In this document: one piece after another, positions 43,907 through 54,719 of the stretch
Layout: the number at the start of each line of letters is the position of its first letter
Numbering within the stretch: position 1 is the first letter of the stretch
Assembly: GCF_037890695.1 (NCBI RefSeq)
Contig: NZ_CP149571.1
Coordinates: 451,501 to 515,500 of the forward strand
Length of the DNA stretch: 64,000 nucleotides
Origin: Aeromonas jandaei
GTDB lineage: Bacteria > Pseudomonadota > Gammaproteobacteria > Enterobacterales > Aeromonadaceae
Direction: 5' to 3'
The notes under the pieces: generated by a model
Told to the model about the DNA's origin: nothing
Database searches by the model: none
What the model saw: the letters and a program-made list of their open reading frames with translations, nothing else
Translations under genes and position numbers: made by a program

Positions 43907-44685
43907 TGTTGATAAGTCAAATAAGCAAACTGGGGCGGGTCGGCATTCGCGCCATCACCTCCCTGGGTCGGGCAGCCATCATGCTGTTCCATGCGCTGGC
44001 AGGCAAACCCGAGCCACGCAAGCACTTCCCGTTGCTGGTGCAGCAGCTCTATGTAGTCGGGGTGCAGTCCGTCGCCATCATTCTGGTGTCAGGGCTGTTC
44101 ATCGGCATGGTGCTGTCGCTGCAGGGTTACAACGTATTGAAGGATTTTGGTGCCGAGCAGAGTCTGGGCCCGCTGGTCTCTCTCTCCCTGTTGCGGGAGC
44201 TGGGCCCTGTGGTAACCGCACTGCTGTTTGCCGGTCGCGCCGGTTCGGCTCTCACTGCCGAGATCGGCCTGATGAAGGCGACCGAGCAGCTTTCGAGCCT
44301 CGAGATGATGGCAGTCGATCCGCTGCGCCGCGTGGTGGCGCCCCGCTTCTGGGCCGGGGTCATCAGCATGCCGCTGCTGGCCTTCATGTTCAGCCTGATC
44401 GGTATCTTTGGCGGCAAGCTGGTCGGGGTTGACTGGCTTGGCGTCGACGAAGGGGGCTTCTGGTCTGCCATGCAGGCCTCTGTCGACTGGCATGAAGATA
44501 TCATGCAGGGTGCCATCAAGAGCCTGATCTTCGCTCTGGTGGTCACCTGGATAGCCCTCTTCAACGGCTATGATGCCAAGCCGACCTCGGCCGGGATCAG
44601 TCAGGCCACGACTCGTACCGTGGTTCACTCGTCCCTCGCCGTACTCGGCCTGGATTTTATTCTCACTGCAGTCATGTTTGGATAA
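43906..44685 (+). CDS. mlaE: Phospholipid ABC transporter permease MlaE
   Basis: A 259-residue permease of the MlaE/YrbE family with membrane helices and the conserved [19 protein letters not shown] loop that couples to MlaF. Its end is 7 bases before mlaD. Confidence 0.96.
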   Translation: MLISQISKLGRVGIRAITSLGRAAIMLFHALAGKPEPRKHFPLLVQQLYVVGVQSVAIILVSGLFIGMVLSLQGYNVLKDFGAEQSLGPLVSLSLLRELGPVVTALLFAGRAGSALTAEIGLMKATEQLSSLEMMAVDPLRRVVAPRFWAGVISMPLLAFMFSLIGIFGGKLVGVDWLGVDEGGFWSAMQASVDWHEDIMQGAIKSLIFALVVTWIALFNGYDAKPTSAGISQATTRTVVHSSLAVLGLDFILTAVMFG

Positions 44686-44692
44686 GGTAAAG

Positions 44693-45193
44693 ATGAAGTT
44701 CAGCAAAGTAGAATTCCTGGTTGGCACCTTCATGCTGGCCGGCATCGGTGCCATTCTGGCGTTGGCACTGCAAGTGGCCGGTTTGAGCTTCAAACCGGAA
44801 GGAGAAACCTATACCCTGCGCGCGCATTTCGATAATATCGGCGGCCTGAAAGTCCGTTCGCCGGTCAAGGTCGGCGGCGTGGTGGTTGGCCGGGTCAGCG
44901 ACATCGTGCTCGACCCGAAAACCCAGGTTCCCGAGGTCACCCTGCAGATGGAAAAGAGTGCCGGCGAGTTCTCCGAGACCAGCACCCTCTCCATCCTCAC
45001 TTCCGGTCTGCTCGGCGAGCAGTACATCGGTCTGGCCCCCGGCTTTACCGACGAGGAGATGGGGACCAGCATGCTCAAGGATGGCGACCTGATTGAAGAC
45101 ACCAAATCCGCCATCGTGCTGGAAGATCTGATTGGCAAGTTCCTCTATAGCAGCCAGTCCTCCGACAGCAAGTCAGACAGCAAGAAGGAGTAA
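44693..45193 (+). CDS. mlaD: Outer-membrane asymmetry substrate-binding protein MlaD
   Basis: A 166-residue MCE-domain protein anchored by one N-terminal helix (about 7-27). The MCE domain spans roughly residues 38-115 (YTLRAHFDNIGGLKVRSPVKV). Six copies form a ring with a lipid channel on MlaE. The ATG at 44693 is chosen because it begins the family start MKFSKVEFLVG; the tail is Ser/Lys-rich. Confidence 0.95.
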   Translation: MKFSKVEFLVGTFMLAGIGAILALALQVAGLSFKPEGETYTLRAHFDNIGGLKVRSPVKVGGVVVGRVSDIVLDPKTQVPEVTLQMEKSAGEFSETSTLSILTSGLLGEQYIGLAPGFTDEEMGTSMLKDGDLIEDTKSAIVLEDLIGKFLYSSQSSDSKSDSKKE

Positions 45194-45195
45194 CC

Positions 45196-45828
45196 ATGTT
45201 CAAGAAAATTGCCCTGCTGCTGGGTCTGATGACCAGCATGTTCTTTTCCCTGTCCGCTCAGGCGGTTGATGCCACCGATCCCTACGCATTAGTGGATCAG
45301 GCAGCCAAACAGACCTTTGCCCGCCTGAAAGCCGATCAGGCTGAGGTCAAAAGCAATCCGGATCACCTGCGGGTGATCATCCGCGAAGAGCTGCTGCCCT
45401 ATGTGGACAACCGCTTCGCTGCCTACAAGGTACTGGGCAACCAGATCAAGGAGACCACTCCAGCCCAGCGTGACGCCTTCGTCGCCGCCTTTACCGAGTA
45501 CATGGTGAGCTCCTACGCCGACGCGCTGGCCCACTTCGACAAGCAGACCGTCAAGGTCGAGCCGGGCAAGGCGCCGGGCACCAGCAACATCACCGCAGTC
45601 AACGTCAGTGTGAAAGAAGCCGGCAAGCCGGACATCTTCCTCGAGTTCAAGCTGCGCAAGAACAACAAGACCGGCGAGTGGAAAGCTTTCGACATGGTGG
45701 CAGAGGGGATCAGCCTGCTCTCCGCCAAGCAGAGCGAGCTGGGCGGCCTCATCCGCCAGAATGGCATCGATGCCGTGATCAAGCAGCTCAACGAACACAA
45801 TGCCAAGCCGCTGGTACTCAAGAAATGA
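45196..45828 (+). CDS. mlaC: Periplasmic phospholipid shuttle MlaC
   Basis: A 210-residue protein with signal peptide (cleavage after about residue 23, SAQA) and the MlaC/Tol-Tol-Ttg2 domain (LRVIIREELLPYVDNRFAAYKVLG). It ferries phospholipid between the outer-membrane MlaA complex and MlaFEDB. It overlaps mlaB by 4 bases (ATGA). Confidence 0.95.
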   Translation: MFKKIALLLGLMTSMFFSLSAQAVDATDPYALVDQAAKQTFARLKADQAEVKSNPDHLRVIIREELLPYVDNRFAAYKVLGNQIKETTPAQRDAFVAAFTEYMVSSYADALAHFDKQTVKVEPGKAPGTSNITAVNVSVKEAGKPDIFLEFKLRKNNKTGEWKAFDMVAEGISLLSAKQSELGGLIRQNGIDAVIKQLNEHNAKPLVLKK

Positions 45829-46097
45829 TCCTGAGCGGTGATCTGCAAGCGCCACAGGTCAAGGACCTGTGGCAACGCCGCGACGAGTGGTGGCATGATG
45901 ACCGGCTCGAGCTGGGCGGGGTCGCCACCCTCGACTCCGCCGGGCTGGCACTGCTGGTCAAATGGGCTAAAGCCGCTCTCGCACGAGGCGTCACACCGCA
46001 ACTGGTGGGCGCCTCCAGTGATTTCTATACCCTGGCCAACCTCTACGGGGTGGCCGGTTTGTTTCAGTCAACTCCGCTCACAACTGAGGACGCATAA
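45825..46097 (+). CDS. mlaB: STAS-domain protein MlaB
   Basis: A 90-residue cytosolic STAS protein with the core [19 protein letters not shown]. It binds and stabilises MlaF. The ATG at 45825 is inside the mlaC stop and its own stop shares a base with the ibaG start, so the three are translationally linked. Confidence 0.92.
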   Translation: MILSGDLQAPQVKDLWQRRDEWWHDDRLELGGVATLDSAGLALLVKWAKAALARGVTPQLVGASSDFYTLANLYGVAGLFQSTPLTTEDA

Positions 46098-46354
46098 TGC
46101 AAGTCTCTGAAATTGAAGCGATACTCCTCGAGGCTCTGCCATTGTCCGAAGTCCATGTCAAAGGGGACGGTAGTCACTATCAGGTGATCGCCGTTGGTGA
46201 CATGTTTGACGGCATGAGCCGGGTCAAGAAACAGCAGGCCATCTATGCCCCGCTGATGGACAAGATCGCCAGCAACGCCATTCACGCCCTCTCCATCAAG
46301 GCGTTCACCGACGCCGAGTGGAAACGCGAACGTAAATTCCTAATGCCCTCCTGA
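46097..46354 (+). CDS. ibaG: BolA family iron metabolism protein IbaG
   Basis: An 85-residue BolA-fold protein ([20 protein letters not shown], then [18 protein letters not shown]) with the invariant His in HALSIKAFT. IbaG/YrbA works with monothiol glutaredoxins in iron-sulfur handling and, in some bacteria, envelope maintenance. It lies between mlaB and murA as in most gammaproteobacteria. Confidence 0.94.
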   Translation: MQVSEIEAILLEALPLSEVHVKGDGSHYQVIAVGDMFDGMSRVKKQQAIYAPLMDKIASNAIHALSIKAFTDAEWKRERKFLMPS

Positions 46355-46370
46355 TTTGGTAACCAAGTAG

Positions 46371-47630
<1,260 letters not shown>

Positions 47631-47655
47631 TTGCCGCCCCTGAGCACTGGCTAAC

Positions 47656-47687
47656 AAAAAGGCCCCTCGCACTGCGAGGGGCCTTTT
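47656..47687 (+). terminator. Terminator after murA
   Basis: AAAAGGCCCCTCGC pairs with GCGAGGGGCCTTTT around a short ACT loop, with A and T runs on the two flanks, so it may also serve convergent pmbA. Confidence 0.88.
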
Positions 47688-47717
47688 GCATTCTTTCTGC
47701 TCGGCAGAACCGGGGGA

Positions 47718-49061
47718 TCAGTGACCCGCCAGCTTCATGCTCTCCACCAGTACCGAGCCGGTCTTGAGGCTGGAGCGCTCATCTTCATCGCTACCCACCG
47801 CCACTATGTGGCTGAACATCTCGGCCAGATTGCCGGCAATGGTGATCTCCTCGACCGGATAGGCGATCTCGCCATTCTCGACCCAGAAACCGGCGGCACC
47901 GCGGGAGTAGTCGCCATTGACGATGTTGACCCCCTGCCCCATCAGCTCGGTCACCAGCAGACCGGTGCCCATCTCCTTGAGCATGCCATTGAAGTCCTGA
48001 CCTGTGCTGGAGACCTGCCAGTTGTGGATACCACCGGCGTGACCGGTGCTGGTCAACCCCAGTTTGCGGGCGGAGTAGGAGGTGAGCAGCCAGCTCATCA
48101 GCTCGCCATTGCGCACTATGTCCATATCGCGGGTACGCACCCCTTCGCCATCAAACGGGGTACTGGCCAGACCGCCCAGCAGGTGGGGGAACTCCTGGAT
48201 GGTCAGCCACTCGGGCAGGATCTGCTTGCCCAGCTTGTCCAGCAGGAAGCTCGACTTACGATAGAGATTGCCCCCGCTGATCGCCATCACCAGATGACCC
48301 CACAGACCGGAGGCGGTATCGGGATGGAACATGACCGGAGCCTGACAGGTCGCAATCTTGCGGGCGCCAAGGCGGGAGAGGGTACGCTCCACCGCTTCAT
48401 CGGCGATGCGTTGCGGGCTCCAGATCCCTTCAAGAGTTCGGCTGGAGGAGTAGCCATAATCGCGCTGCATGTCGCCATCCTGCTCGCCGATCAGCACGCA
48501 GCTGAGGGAGTTGCGCGAGGCTGCATAGCCTTTGACGAAGCCGTGGCTGTTGCCATAGACCTTGATGCCGAGGTGGCTGGAGAAACCAGCCCCGTCGGAG
48601 TGCTTGATGCGGGCATCGCGCCCCAGCGCCAGGCGCTCGCACTCGGTAGCCAGCTCGATCCCGTATTGGGGATCCAGCGCCACCGGGTGGCACAGCTGCA
48701 GGTCGGGCGCATCCCAGGCCAGCAGTTCGGCATCCGCCAGACCGGCACAGGCATCCGGTGAGGTGTGGCGGGCAATCTCCATCGCCGCTTCAACGGCGGC
48801 GCGGATGGCGGGACGGCTCAGGTCGGTAGTGGAAGAGGAGCCTTTGCAGCCATCGCGATAGACGGCGATACCGAGCGCGCCGTCCTTGTTGAATTCAATG
48901 CTTTCCAGTTCACAACCGCGGGTGTTGACCGACAGTCCGGTCTGCTTGCTGATGGAGACTTCGGCCAGCGAAGCGCCCAGTCCTTTGGCAATATCCAGAG
49001 CCTCGGCAACCACGGCCTCGAGATGGGCTTGATCCTGGCGGATTTGGTCTTGCTGATCCAT
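47718..49061 (-). CDS. pmbA: Metalloprotease PmbA (TldE)
   Basis: A 447-residue TldE/PmbA protein, partner of TldD in the metalloprotease that matures microcin B17 and degrades CcdA in E. coli. Conserved blocks include the ITGGNLYRKSSFLLDKLGKQI-like region (MAISGGNLYRKSSFLLDKLG) and GAAGFWVENGEIAYPVEEIT. The length is normal. It is divergent from yjgA, the classical arrangement. Confidence 0.95.
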   Translation of the reverse strand: MDQQDQIRQDQAHLEAVVAEALDIAKGLGASLAEVSISKQTGLSVNTRGCELESIEFNKDGALGIAVYRDGCKGSSSTTDLSRPAIRAAVEAAMEIARHTSPDACAGLADAELLAWDAPDLQLCHPVALDPQYGIELATECERLALGRDARIKHSDGAGFSSHLGIKVYGNSHGFVKGYAASRNSLSCVLIGEQDGDMQRDYGYSSSRTLEGIWSPQRIADEAVERTLSRLGARKIATCQAPVMFHPDTASGLWGHLVMAISGGNLYRKSSFLLDKLGKQILPEWLTIQEFPHLLGGLASTPFDGEGVRTRDMDIVRNGELMSWLLTSYSARKLGLTSTGHAGGIHNWQVSSTGQDFNGMLKEMGTGLLVTELMGQGVNIVNGDYSRGAAGFWVENGEIAYPVEEITIAGNLAEMFSHIVAVGSDEDERSSLKTGSVLVESMKLAGH

Positions 49062-49174
49062 AACTCACATCTGTATGAAGGAAGGAAAGGGGCTAAGCAT
49101 ATCAGACCCCTGCGCCCAGCGGGAGAAGCTGGTAACATATCCACCAAATGTGAATGACAGGAATCAAGAGACCG

Positions 49175-49699
49175 ATGAGTCACCATCAAGACGACAACGA
49201 GTGGGAAGATTGGGGCCCCAGCAAGAGCCAGCTCAAGCGTGATGCCGAAGCCCTGCAGAAGATGGGGGAAGAGATTGTCTCCCTCAGCCACAGCGAGCTG
49301 GAGAAGATCCCGCTGGATGAAGAGCTGGCAGAAGCGGTCGAGCTGGGCCGCAAGCTCAAGCCGAAGAAGGATGAGTCCTTCCGCCGTCACCTGCAGTTCA
49401 TCGGCCGCCTGATGCGCAGCCGGGATGTAGAGCCGATCGCCGAAGCGCTCTCCATCATCAAGAACCGCCACTCCACCGTGAATGCCCGCCTGCACCGGCT
49501 GGAGCAGTGGCGCGAGCGGCTGATCAGCGAGGGAGATAGCGCCCTCAACGAGCTGATGTCCCAGTTCCACGAACTGGATCGCCAGAAGCTGCGCCAGCTG
49601 ATCCGCAGCGCCAACAAGGAGCGGGAGCTGAACAAGCCGCCGGTCGCCTATCGCGAGATGTACCAGTATCTGCGCGGCGAGATTGAAGACCTGCTGTGA
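49175..49699 (+). CDS. darP: Ribosome biogenesis factor DarP (YjgA)
   Basis: A 174-residue, highly charged helical protein (DUF615) with the family start WGPSKSQLKRDAEALQKMGEEI and end APVAYREMYQYLRGEIE-like. It assists late assembly of the 50S subunit. ATG 49175 is preferred to 49154 because it matches the family start. Confidence 0.93.
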   Translation: MSHHQDDNEWEDWGPSKSQLKRDAEALQKMGEEIVSLSHSELEKIPLDEELAEAVELGRKLKPKKDESFRRHLQFIGRLMRSRDVEPIAEALSIIKNRHSTVNARLHRLEQWRERLISEGDSALNELMSQFHELDRQKLRQLIRSANKERELNKPPVAYREMYQYLRGEIEDLL

Positions 49700-49705
49700 T
49701 CCCCG

Positions 49706-49737
49706 AAAAACGCCTCCCCTTGCAGAGGCGTTTTTTT
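49706..49737 (+). terminator. Terminator after darP
   Basis: AAAAACGCCTC pairs with GAGGCGTTTTT around CCCTTGCA, followed by T residues. Confidence 0.88.
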
Positions 49738-50096
49738 ATGCACGCCCCGCCAGTCCCGCCCGCATCACAACACCCACCTCGTTTAATATATCCACCACAA
49801 AGCAGCAGTTTTATGCAAAGCGATGGCTTGAAATGACCACAAACAGGCTGTTTTGCGAAGATGCAAGCCACAACCATTAACATTTTTGCATCATTTTGTT
49901 TGACATATTGAACGGCCTTGGCAGACTGGAAGCAGGATCCAGGCTGTCGTTGCCGAGGCTGACCGACGATTCTGCCCCCGGGCCGACACGGGATCCCTTG
50001 ACCATGCTTTGAGGCATGCCCTTGTCCGGTTTATGTGCAAGGGTCTGCCCAAGGCGCAGGATGCGAATTCAACGCCAAGGATAACTCAGGTGCCCT
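49738..50096. other. Gap of about 360 bases before the puuD-like gene
   Basis: No gene is visible. The middle part (about 49780-49910) is A+T-rich compared with its surroundings and could hold the promoter of the next gene. A small inverted repeat ATGC-TTTGAG-GCAT lies around 50004-50017. No confident operator was recognised. Confidence 0.4.
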
Positions 50097-50879
50097 ATGT
50101 CAACGCCTTCACTCCCTCCCAACCGTAAACCCGTCGTATTGATGACCATGGGCGCCCAGCCCCGCAACGGCCACGCCTATCAGGTGATGACCCACAAATA
50201 CATCACACCGCTGGTGGAAATCAGCCACTGCATCCCGCTCTTGGTGCCCACCTGCTGTGGCACCGCCGATCTGGAGCAGTATCTGGATCTGGCGGATGGC
50301 GTCTACCTGAGCGGCGCGGGCTCCAACATAGACCCCGCCCTCTATGGTCAGGAAAATCTAACTCCGGAGAAGCAGCAGGATCGGGATCGCGATCTGTTCG
50401 ATTTGCCGCTCATCAAGGGGGCGCTGGCGCGCGGACTACCGATCCTCGGCATCTGCCGCGGCATGCAGGAGATCAACGTGGCGCTGGGTGGGGATATCCA
50501 CCAGAAGGTCTATAGCGAGCCGGGATATGACGATCATCGGGAAGATTCGGACGACTCAGTAGACGAGCAGTATGGCGAGAGCCACCAGATTCATCTGGTC
50601 TCCGGCAGCTGGTTTGCCGACCTGATGGGCGAAGAGAGCATTGCGGTCAACTCGTTGCACGGACAGGGGATCAAGACGCTGGGCAGCGGGCTGGAACCGC
50701 TGGCCCGCGCCGAGGATGGCCTGATCGAGGCGATCCACGCCCCTGTCATCTCCCCCTTCCTGCTGGCTGTGCAGTGGCATCCGGAGTGGAAAGCGAGGGA
50801 AAACCCCTACTCCATCAAGATCTTCCAGGCATTTGGCGATGCCTGCCGCAAGCGCCAGGCGGTCACCAGCAAGACCTAA
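50097..50879 (+). CDS. puuD: Gamma-glutamyl-gamma-aminobutyrate hydrolase family protein (PuuD-like)
   Basis: A 260-residue class I glutamine-amidotransferase-like hydrolase (peptidase C26). The nucleophile Cys is in LGICRGMQEINVALGG and the catalytic His in VQWHPEWKA. PuuD releases GABA from gamma-glutamyl-GABA in putrescine breakdown. No other puu genes are near, so the precise substrate is uncertain. It ends directly against the lipoprotein gene on the other strand. Confidence 0.8.
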   Translation: MSTPSLPPNRKPVVLMTMGAQPRNGHAYQVMTHKYITPLVEISHCIPLLVPTCCGTADLEQYLDLADGVYLSGAGSNIDPALYGQENLTPEKQQDRDRDLFDLPLIKGALARGLPILGICRGMQEINVALGGDIHQKVYSEPGYDDHREDSDDSVDEQYGESHQIHLVSGSWFADLMGEESIAVNSLHGQGIKTLGSGLEPLARAEDGLIEAIHAPVISPFLLAVQWHPEWKARENPYSIKIFQAFGDACRKRQAVTSKT

Positions 50880-51293
50880 TTACTCACCAAACCCGCGCGC
50901 CTTGAGCTTGGGCATTCCCCCTCGCTCGAGGCGCAAGCCACGACAAGCATCCAGTCCTTTCAAGCCGCGCTGGATATGATCCGGCGACTGGCCGAAGACC
51001 ATGCCATTGCTGCGATAGAGATTGTTGTCATCCAGCTCGAACTTCTCCCCTCCAATCAACAGCTGCTCACGGCCATTCACCTTGTCGCCACGCTTGATGG
51101 GTACCGTCATGTCGCTCAGCACCTCGCCAGTCGCACATCCCTCGCGCCAGCGTGCCTCGCTGGAGAAGGGGGTAATGGCGATCTCGCGCCAGGATCCATC
51201 CCTGAACTCGACCCGATAGCGATCCACCAGCAGGTCACAGCCAGCCAACGGCAAGAGCGCCATCAAGCAGATGATTTTCTTTGAAAATTGCAC
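50880..51293 (-). CDS. Hypothetical lipoprotein
   Basis: A 137-residue protein with a signal peptide and lipobox LAGC (Cys19). Asp follows the cysteine (CDLL), which in enterobacteria signals retention in the inner membrane. The mature part (RVEFRDGSWREIAI, a Cys at CATGEVLSD and another at DACRGLRLE) has no recognised domain. The two further cysteines could form a disulfide. It lies alone, convergent with the puuD-like gene and divergent from the channel gene. Confidence 0.7.
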   Translation of the reverse strand: MQFSKKIICLMALLPLAGCDLLVDRYRVEFRDGSWREIAITPFSSEARWREGCATGEVLSDMTVPIKRGDKVNGREQLLIGGEKFELDDNNLYRSNGMVFGQSPDHIQRGLKGLDACRGLRLERGGMPKLKARGFGE

Positions 51294-51406
51294 TGGAAGC
51301 CCTCCCTGAAGCTATTGAGTGCAGCATAAATAAAATGGCGCATCGGCACACCATTTCTCCGCCATGGAACAGCTATGCTGGAGGTAAACAATGCCAAGGG
51401 GCTGCT

Positions 51407-52933
51407 ATGTTTGGCGATAATCTCACTGCACTACCGACCCTGATCTGGATCGGTGAACACCCGTTCTGGCCCCTGCTCACCCTCTCCCTGATGCTGGTGC
51501 ACTTCTGGCGCCGCCCCGGCGAACGACGGGAGCTGCTCTCCGAGCTTGGTTTCGTGATGATGAGCATAGTGGTCATCGTCCTGATCCAGCTGGAAGGGGG
51601 CTGGTTCAAACTGCCGCTCCCCCACCATCTGCTGGTTGAGATCTCCACCCTGCTGGCAGGGCTGGTGATGGTGAAGATCTGGGGGATCCTGCTGTTCGAA
51701 TTCCTGCTGCCGCTCTGCCACGTGAAGATCCCGCGGATCATCGCCGACATCGTCATCACCATCGGCTACATCGGCTGGGGGCTGTTTCGCCTCTACGCTT
51801 CCGGCATGGCGCTCGGGGAGATAGTCACCACCTCGGCGGTGATCACCGCCGTCATCGCCTTTGCCATGCAGGACACCCTTGGCAACCTGCTAGCTGGCGT
51901 ATCGATCCAGCTCGACAGCTCCATCTCCATCGGTGACTGGCTGCAGGTAGACACCACCCAGGGGCGCGTCGTCGAGATCAACTGGCGCGCCACCACCATC
52001 GAGACCCGCAACTGGGAGACAGTGGTCATCCCCAACAGTCACCTGCTCAAGCAGCGTTTCACCGTGCTTGGCCGTCGCCGTGGCGAACCGCTCCAGTGGC
52101 GACGCTGGGTCTGGTTCGATCTGACGCTGGATACCCTGCCGACCCAGATCATCGCCCTGATCGAGAAGTCCCTGCGGGAGACCAAACTGCCCTGCGTCGC
52201 CAAGCACCCGCAACCTGACTGTCTGCTGATGAACGTCGAAGGGGGGATCGCCCGCTATGCGGTGCGCTACTGGCTGACCGATCTGGCGCGCGATGATCCC
52301 ACCGACTCCATGGTACGCAGCCTCATCGATGCCGCCCTGCGTCGCAATGACAGGCGCCTCACTCCGCCGATCTTCAACGTCTTTATGGCCAAGGAGAAGC
52401 AACATCTGGATGCGCGCCACAAACGCCATACCGCCGAGCGTACCGACACGTTGCGCAAGCTGCCACTGTTTGCCATGTTGCAGGAGAACGAGCTGCTTCA
52501 GCTGGCCGATCAGGTGAAATTCGCCCCCTTCGTCAGCGGTGACGTAATGCTGGAGCAGGGGGAGGTATCAAGCTGGCTCTTCGTGCTGGTCAAGGGCGAG
52601 GCCGAGATGCTGGTCAATGCGGATGGAAAAGAGTTGAAACTCGGCACGCTCGGGGCCGGTGACTTCTTTGGCGAGCTGAGCCTGCTCACCGGCGAGCCCA
52701 GCACCTTCACGGTACGGGCGCTCGCCACGGTCGAGACCTATCGCATCAACCAGGCGATGTTCCAGGCGCTGGTTGCCCAGCGCGAATCGCTGGTCGAGCC
52801 CCTTTATCGGGTGCTGAGCGATCGTCAGCAGGAGCAGCAGGCACTGCTGGATCGCGAGGCGGAGTCCATGAAGCATCCACCACAACAGCTGGATCTGCTC
52901 GACAAGCTGATGAAGCTGTTTGGCGGCAGATAA
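51407..52933 (+). CDS. Mechanosensitive ion channel (MscS) with cyclic-nucleotide-binding domain
   Basis: A 508-residue membrane protein. Three to four helices occupy residues 10-150, and the MscS pore helix and beta domain follow (VITAVIAFAMQDTLGNLLAGVSIQLD; DWLQVDTTQGRVVEINWRATTI; VIPNSHLL). At the C-terminus (about 360-475) is a cNMP-binding domain (GDVMLEQGEVSSWLFVLVKGEAE; GDFFGELSLLTGEPSTFTVRA). The FGELSLL block lacks the usual cNMP-phosphate Arg in its canonical RxA form, having TFTVRALATV instead. Such fused channels are known in proteobacteria; ligand control is inferred. ATG 51407 has an AAGGGG site. Confidence 0.85.
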   Translation: MFGDNLTALPTLIWIGEHPFWPLLTLSLMLVHFWRRPGERRELLSELGFVMMSIVVIVLIQLEGGWFKLPLPHHLLVEISTLLAGLVMVKIWGILLFEFLLPLCHVKIPRIIADIVITIGYIGWGLFRLYASGMALGEIVTTSAVITAVIAFAMQDTLGNLLAGVSIQLDSSISIGDWLQVDTTQGRVVEINWRATTIETRNWETVVIPNSHLLKQRFTVLGRRRGEPLQWRRWVWFDLTLDTLPTQIIALIEKSLRETKLPCVAKHPQPDCLLMNVEGGIARYAVRYWLTDLARDDPTDSMVRSLIDAALRRNDRRLTPPIFNVFMAKEKQHLDARHKRHTAERTDTLRKLPLFAMLQENELLQLADQVKFAPFVSGDVMLEQGEVSSWLFVLVKGEAEMLVNADGKELKLGTLGAGDFFGELSLLTGEPSTFTVRALATVETYRINQAMFQALVAQRESLVEPLYRVLSDRQQEQQALLDREAESMKHPPQQLDLLDKLMKLFGGR

Positions 52934-53009
52934 GGCAACCTCGGGCGGAGTTGTGACGACAGCTCCGCCATACTACTTCCCCTTCATCACTTCACCAGCA
53001 CGGCAACCT

Positions 53010-53720
53010 TCACAACAGCAGCTCGGCCAGCTCTCCCAACGCGCTCAGCTCTACATCCGGCAGTTGCTGCAACTGCTGCCATGGCTGCTGCCGCTCATTG
53101 AGCCAGGCGGCGCGAAAACCGTGGAGGCGAGCCCCCAGTACATCGGTCTCGGGATGATCCCCCACATGGAGGATCCGCTCCGCAGGCAGCTTGAGAGCAC
53201 TGCGGGTCTGCTCAAACATATCCGGGGCCGGCTTCATTCTGGCATTCATCCCCGCCTTGCAGACCAGAGTAAAATAGGGTTCAAGCCCTGCCTGCACCAA
53301 ATCGAGATTGCCGTTGGTGATGACCACCAGCGGATAGCGTGCCGCCAGCCGGGCCAGCAGGTCATGAGTCGCATCGCTCACCTCGATTTTCGAGCGCTCG
53401 GCCAGAAACGCTGCAAATACCTCTTCGGCCACGCGCCCGGCCTGCGCCGCCGGCATCCCCCCCTCCATCATGGCGGTGCAGATGGTCTGCTGGCGCGCCA
53501 GACTGACATCGTGGCGCAGCTCTGGCCGAGCCAGCAGCACAGCGCGTTTGAGCTCCAGCCAACGCGGCTTGTCGAGCATGGCAGTGGCCAGATATTCGCT
53601 GCGCAGGTGGCTCAACATCCACTGTTCGGCCCGCTCGATGGCAGGGCCGTTGTCATAGAGGGTATCGTCGAGATCAAACGAGATGGCGGCAACCGGCTGC
53701 CAGCGGCGATAGAAGTGCAT
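53010..53720 (-). CDS. yigB: HAD phosphatase YigB (5-amino-6-(5-phospho-D-ribitylamino)uracil phosphatase)
   Basis: A 236-residue HAD hydrolase with motif I SFDLDDTLYDN, motif II VVITNGN and motif IV HVGDHPETDVLGA. YigB is one of the phosphatases that serve riboflavin synthesis in E. coli. The ATG at 53720 follows an AGGAGAG site. It lies 33 bases past xerC in the dapF-DUF484-xerC-yigB order. Confidence 0.9.
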   Translation of the reverse strand: MHFYRRWQPVAAISFDLDDTLYDNGPAIERAEQWMLSHLRSEYLATAMLDKPRWLELKRAVLLARPELRHDVSLARQQTICTAMMEGGMPAAQAGRVAEEVFAAFLAERSKIEVSDATHDLLARLAARYPLVVITNGNLDLVQAGLEPYFTLVCKAGMNARMKPAPDMFEQTRSALKLPAERILHVGDHPETDVLGARLHGFRAAWLNERQQPWQQLQQLPDVELSALGELAELLL

Positions 53721-53753
53721 GGACTCTCCTCTGCAACGGGGGCGCACGGCCCG

Positions 53754-54719
53754 TTATTCATCTTCCTGCGATTCAGGATCCCGCTTGGCCCTCGGGTGAG
53801 CGCTGTCGTAGACCTTGGCCAGATGCTGGAAGTCGAGGTGGGTATAAATCTGGGTAGTTGACAGGTCGGCATGGCCCAGCAGCTCCTGCACCGCCCGCAG
53901 ATCGCCGGAGGACTCCAGCATGTGGGTGGCAAAGCTGTGGCGCAGCTTGTGGGGATGGACATGGGCATTGAGCGCCTGCTTGTTGCCCCAGCCATCGAGG
54001 CGGGCCTGTACCGAACGGGCCGACAGCCGCTGCTGGCGGCTGGATACAAACAGCGCCTCACTCTCGGTGCCCGCCAGCAGCGGTCGCACCTTGAGCCATT
54101 TGTGCAGCCACTCCACCGCCATCCGGCCGATGGGTAACACCCGCTCGCGGGAGCCCTTGCCGGTCACCCTGAGCTGACGATCGTCGAGTTTCACATCCAC
54201 CAGATTGAGCCCCACCAGCTCGGCCAGGCGCAAACCGGAGGAGTACATCAGCTCCATGATGGCGCGATCCCGCACCGCCAGCGGATCCTGCTCGTCGGTG
54301 ATGTTGAGCAGCTGGTGCATCTCGTCCACATCGAGGTTCTTTGGCAGTGGCCGCCCCTGCTTGGGGGTCACAATACCGCGGGCCGGATTGGCCACCAGCC
54401 GGCCCTGGCGCACCTGCCAGTCACAGAAGCTGCGCAGGGCGGAGACCTTGGTAGCGAGCGAACGGGGCGCCAGCCCCTCTTTGTGCATCCGGGTCACCAG
54501 AGTCCGAACCTGACTCGCCTCAAGCCGGCTCCACGTTTCGAGCCCCAGCTTCACCAGCGCGGCGGTCATCGCCTCCAGATGGGCCTGATAGTTGCTGCGG
54601 GTGTGAGGGCTGAGCTGGCGCTCGACCCTCAGATATTCGATGAATGCCGCCAGATCGTCAGCCAATCCGGACGGCAGTGGCTCGGCAACAGGAGGCGCCT
54701 TGGCGGGCGCCCTAGCCAT
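53754..54719 (-). CDS. xerC: Tyrosine recombinase XerC
   Basis: A 321-residue integrase-family recombinase. It has the N-terminal SAM-like domain ([20 protein letters not shown]) and catalytic boxes [12 protein letters not shown] (Arg), [12 protein letters not shown] (His-x-x-Arg) and [15 protein letters not shown] (His and the nucleophile Tyr). With XerD it resolves chromosome dimers at dif. The ATG at 54719 overlaps the DUF484 gene by 8 bases. An Ala/Pro-rich extension of about 25 residues precedes the conserved start. Confidence 0.95.
   Translation of the reverse strand: MARAPAKAPPVAEPLPSGLADDLAAFIEYLRVERQLSPHTRSNYQAHLEAMTAALVKLGLETWSRLEASQVRTLVTRMHKEGLAPRSLATKVSALRSFCDWQVRQGRLVANPARGIVTPKQGRPLPKNLDVDEMHQLLNITDEQDPLAVRDRAIMELMYSSGLRLAELVGLNLVDVKLDDRQLRVTGKGSRERVLPIGRMAVEWLHKWLKVRPLLAGTESEALFVSSRQQRLSARSVQARLDGWGNKQALNAHVHPHKLRHSFATHMLESSGDLRAVQELLGHADLSTTQIYTHLDFQHLAKVYDSAHPRAKRDPESQEDE

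Noticed and set aside
50004..50017. Small inverted repeat ATGC-TTTGAG-GCAT before the puuD-like gene
   Set aside because: Four-base arms are expected by chance; no known operator matches.
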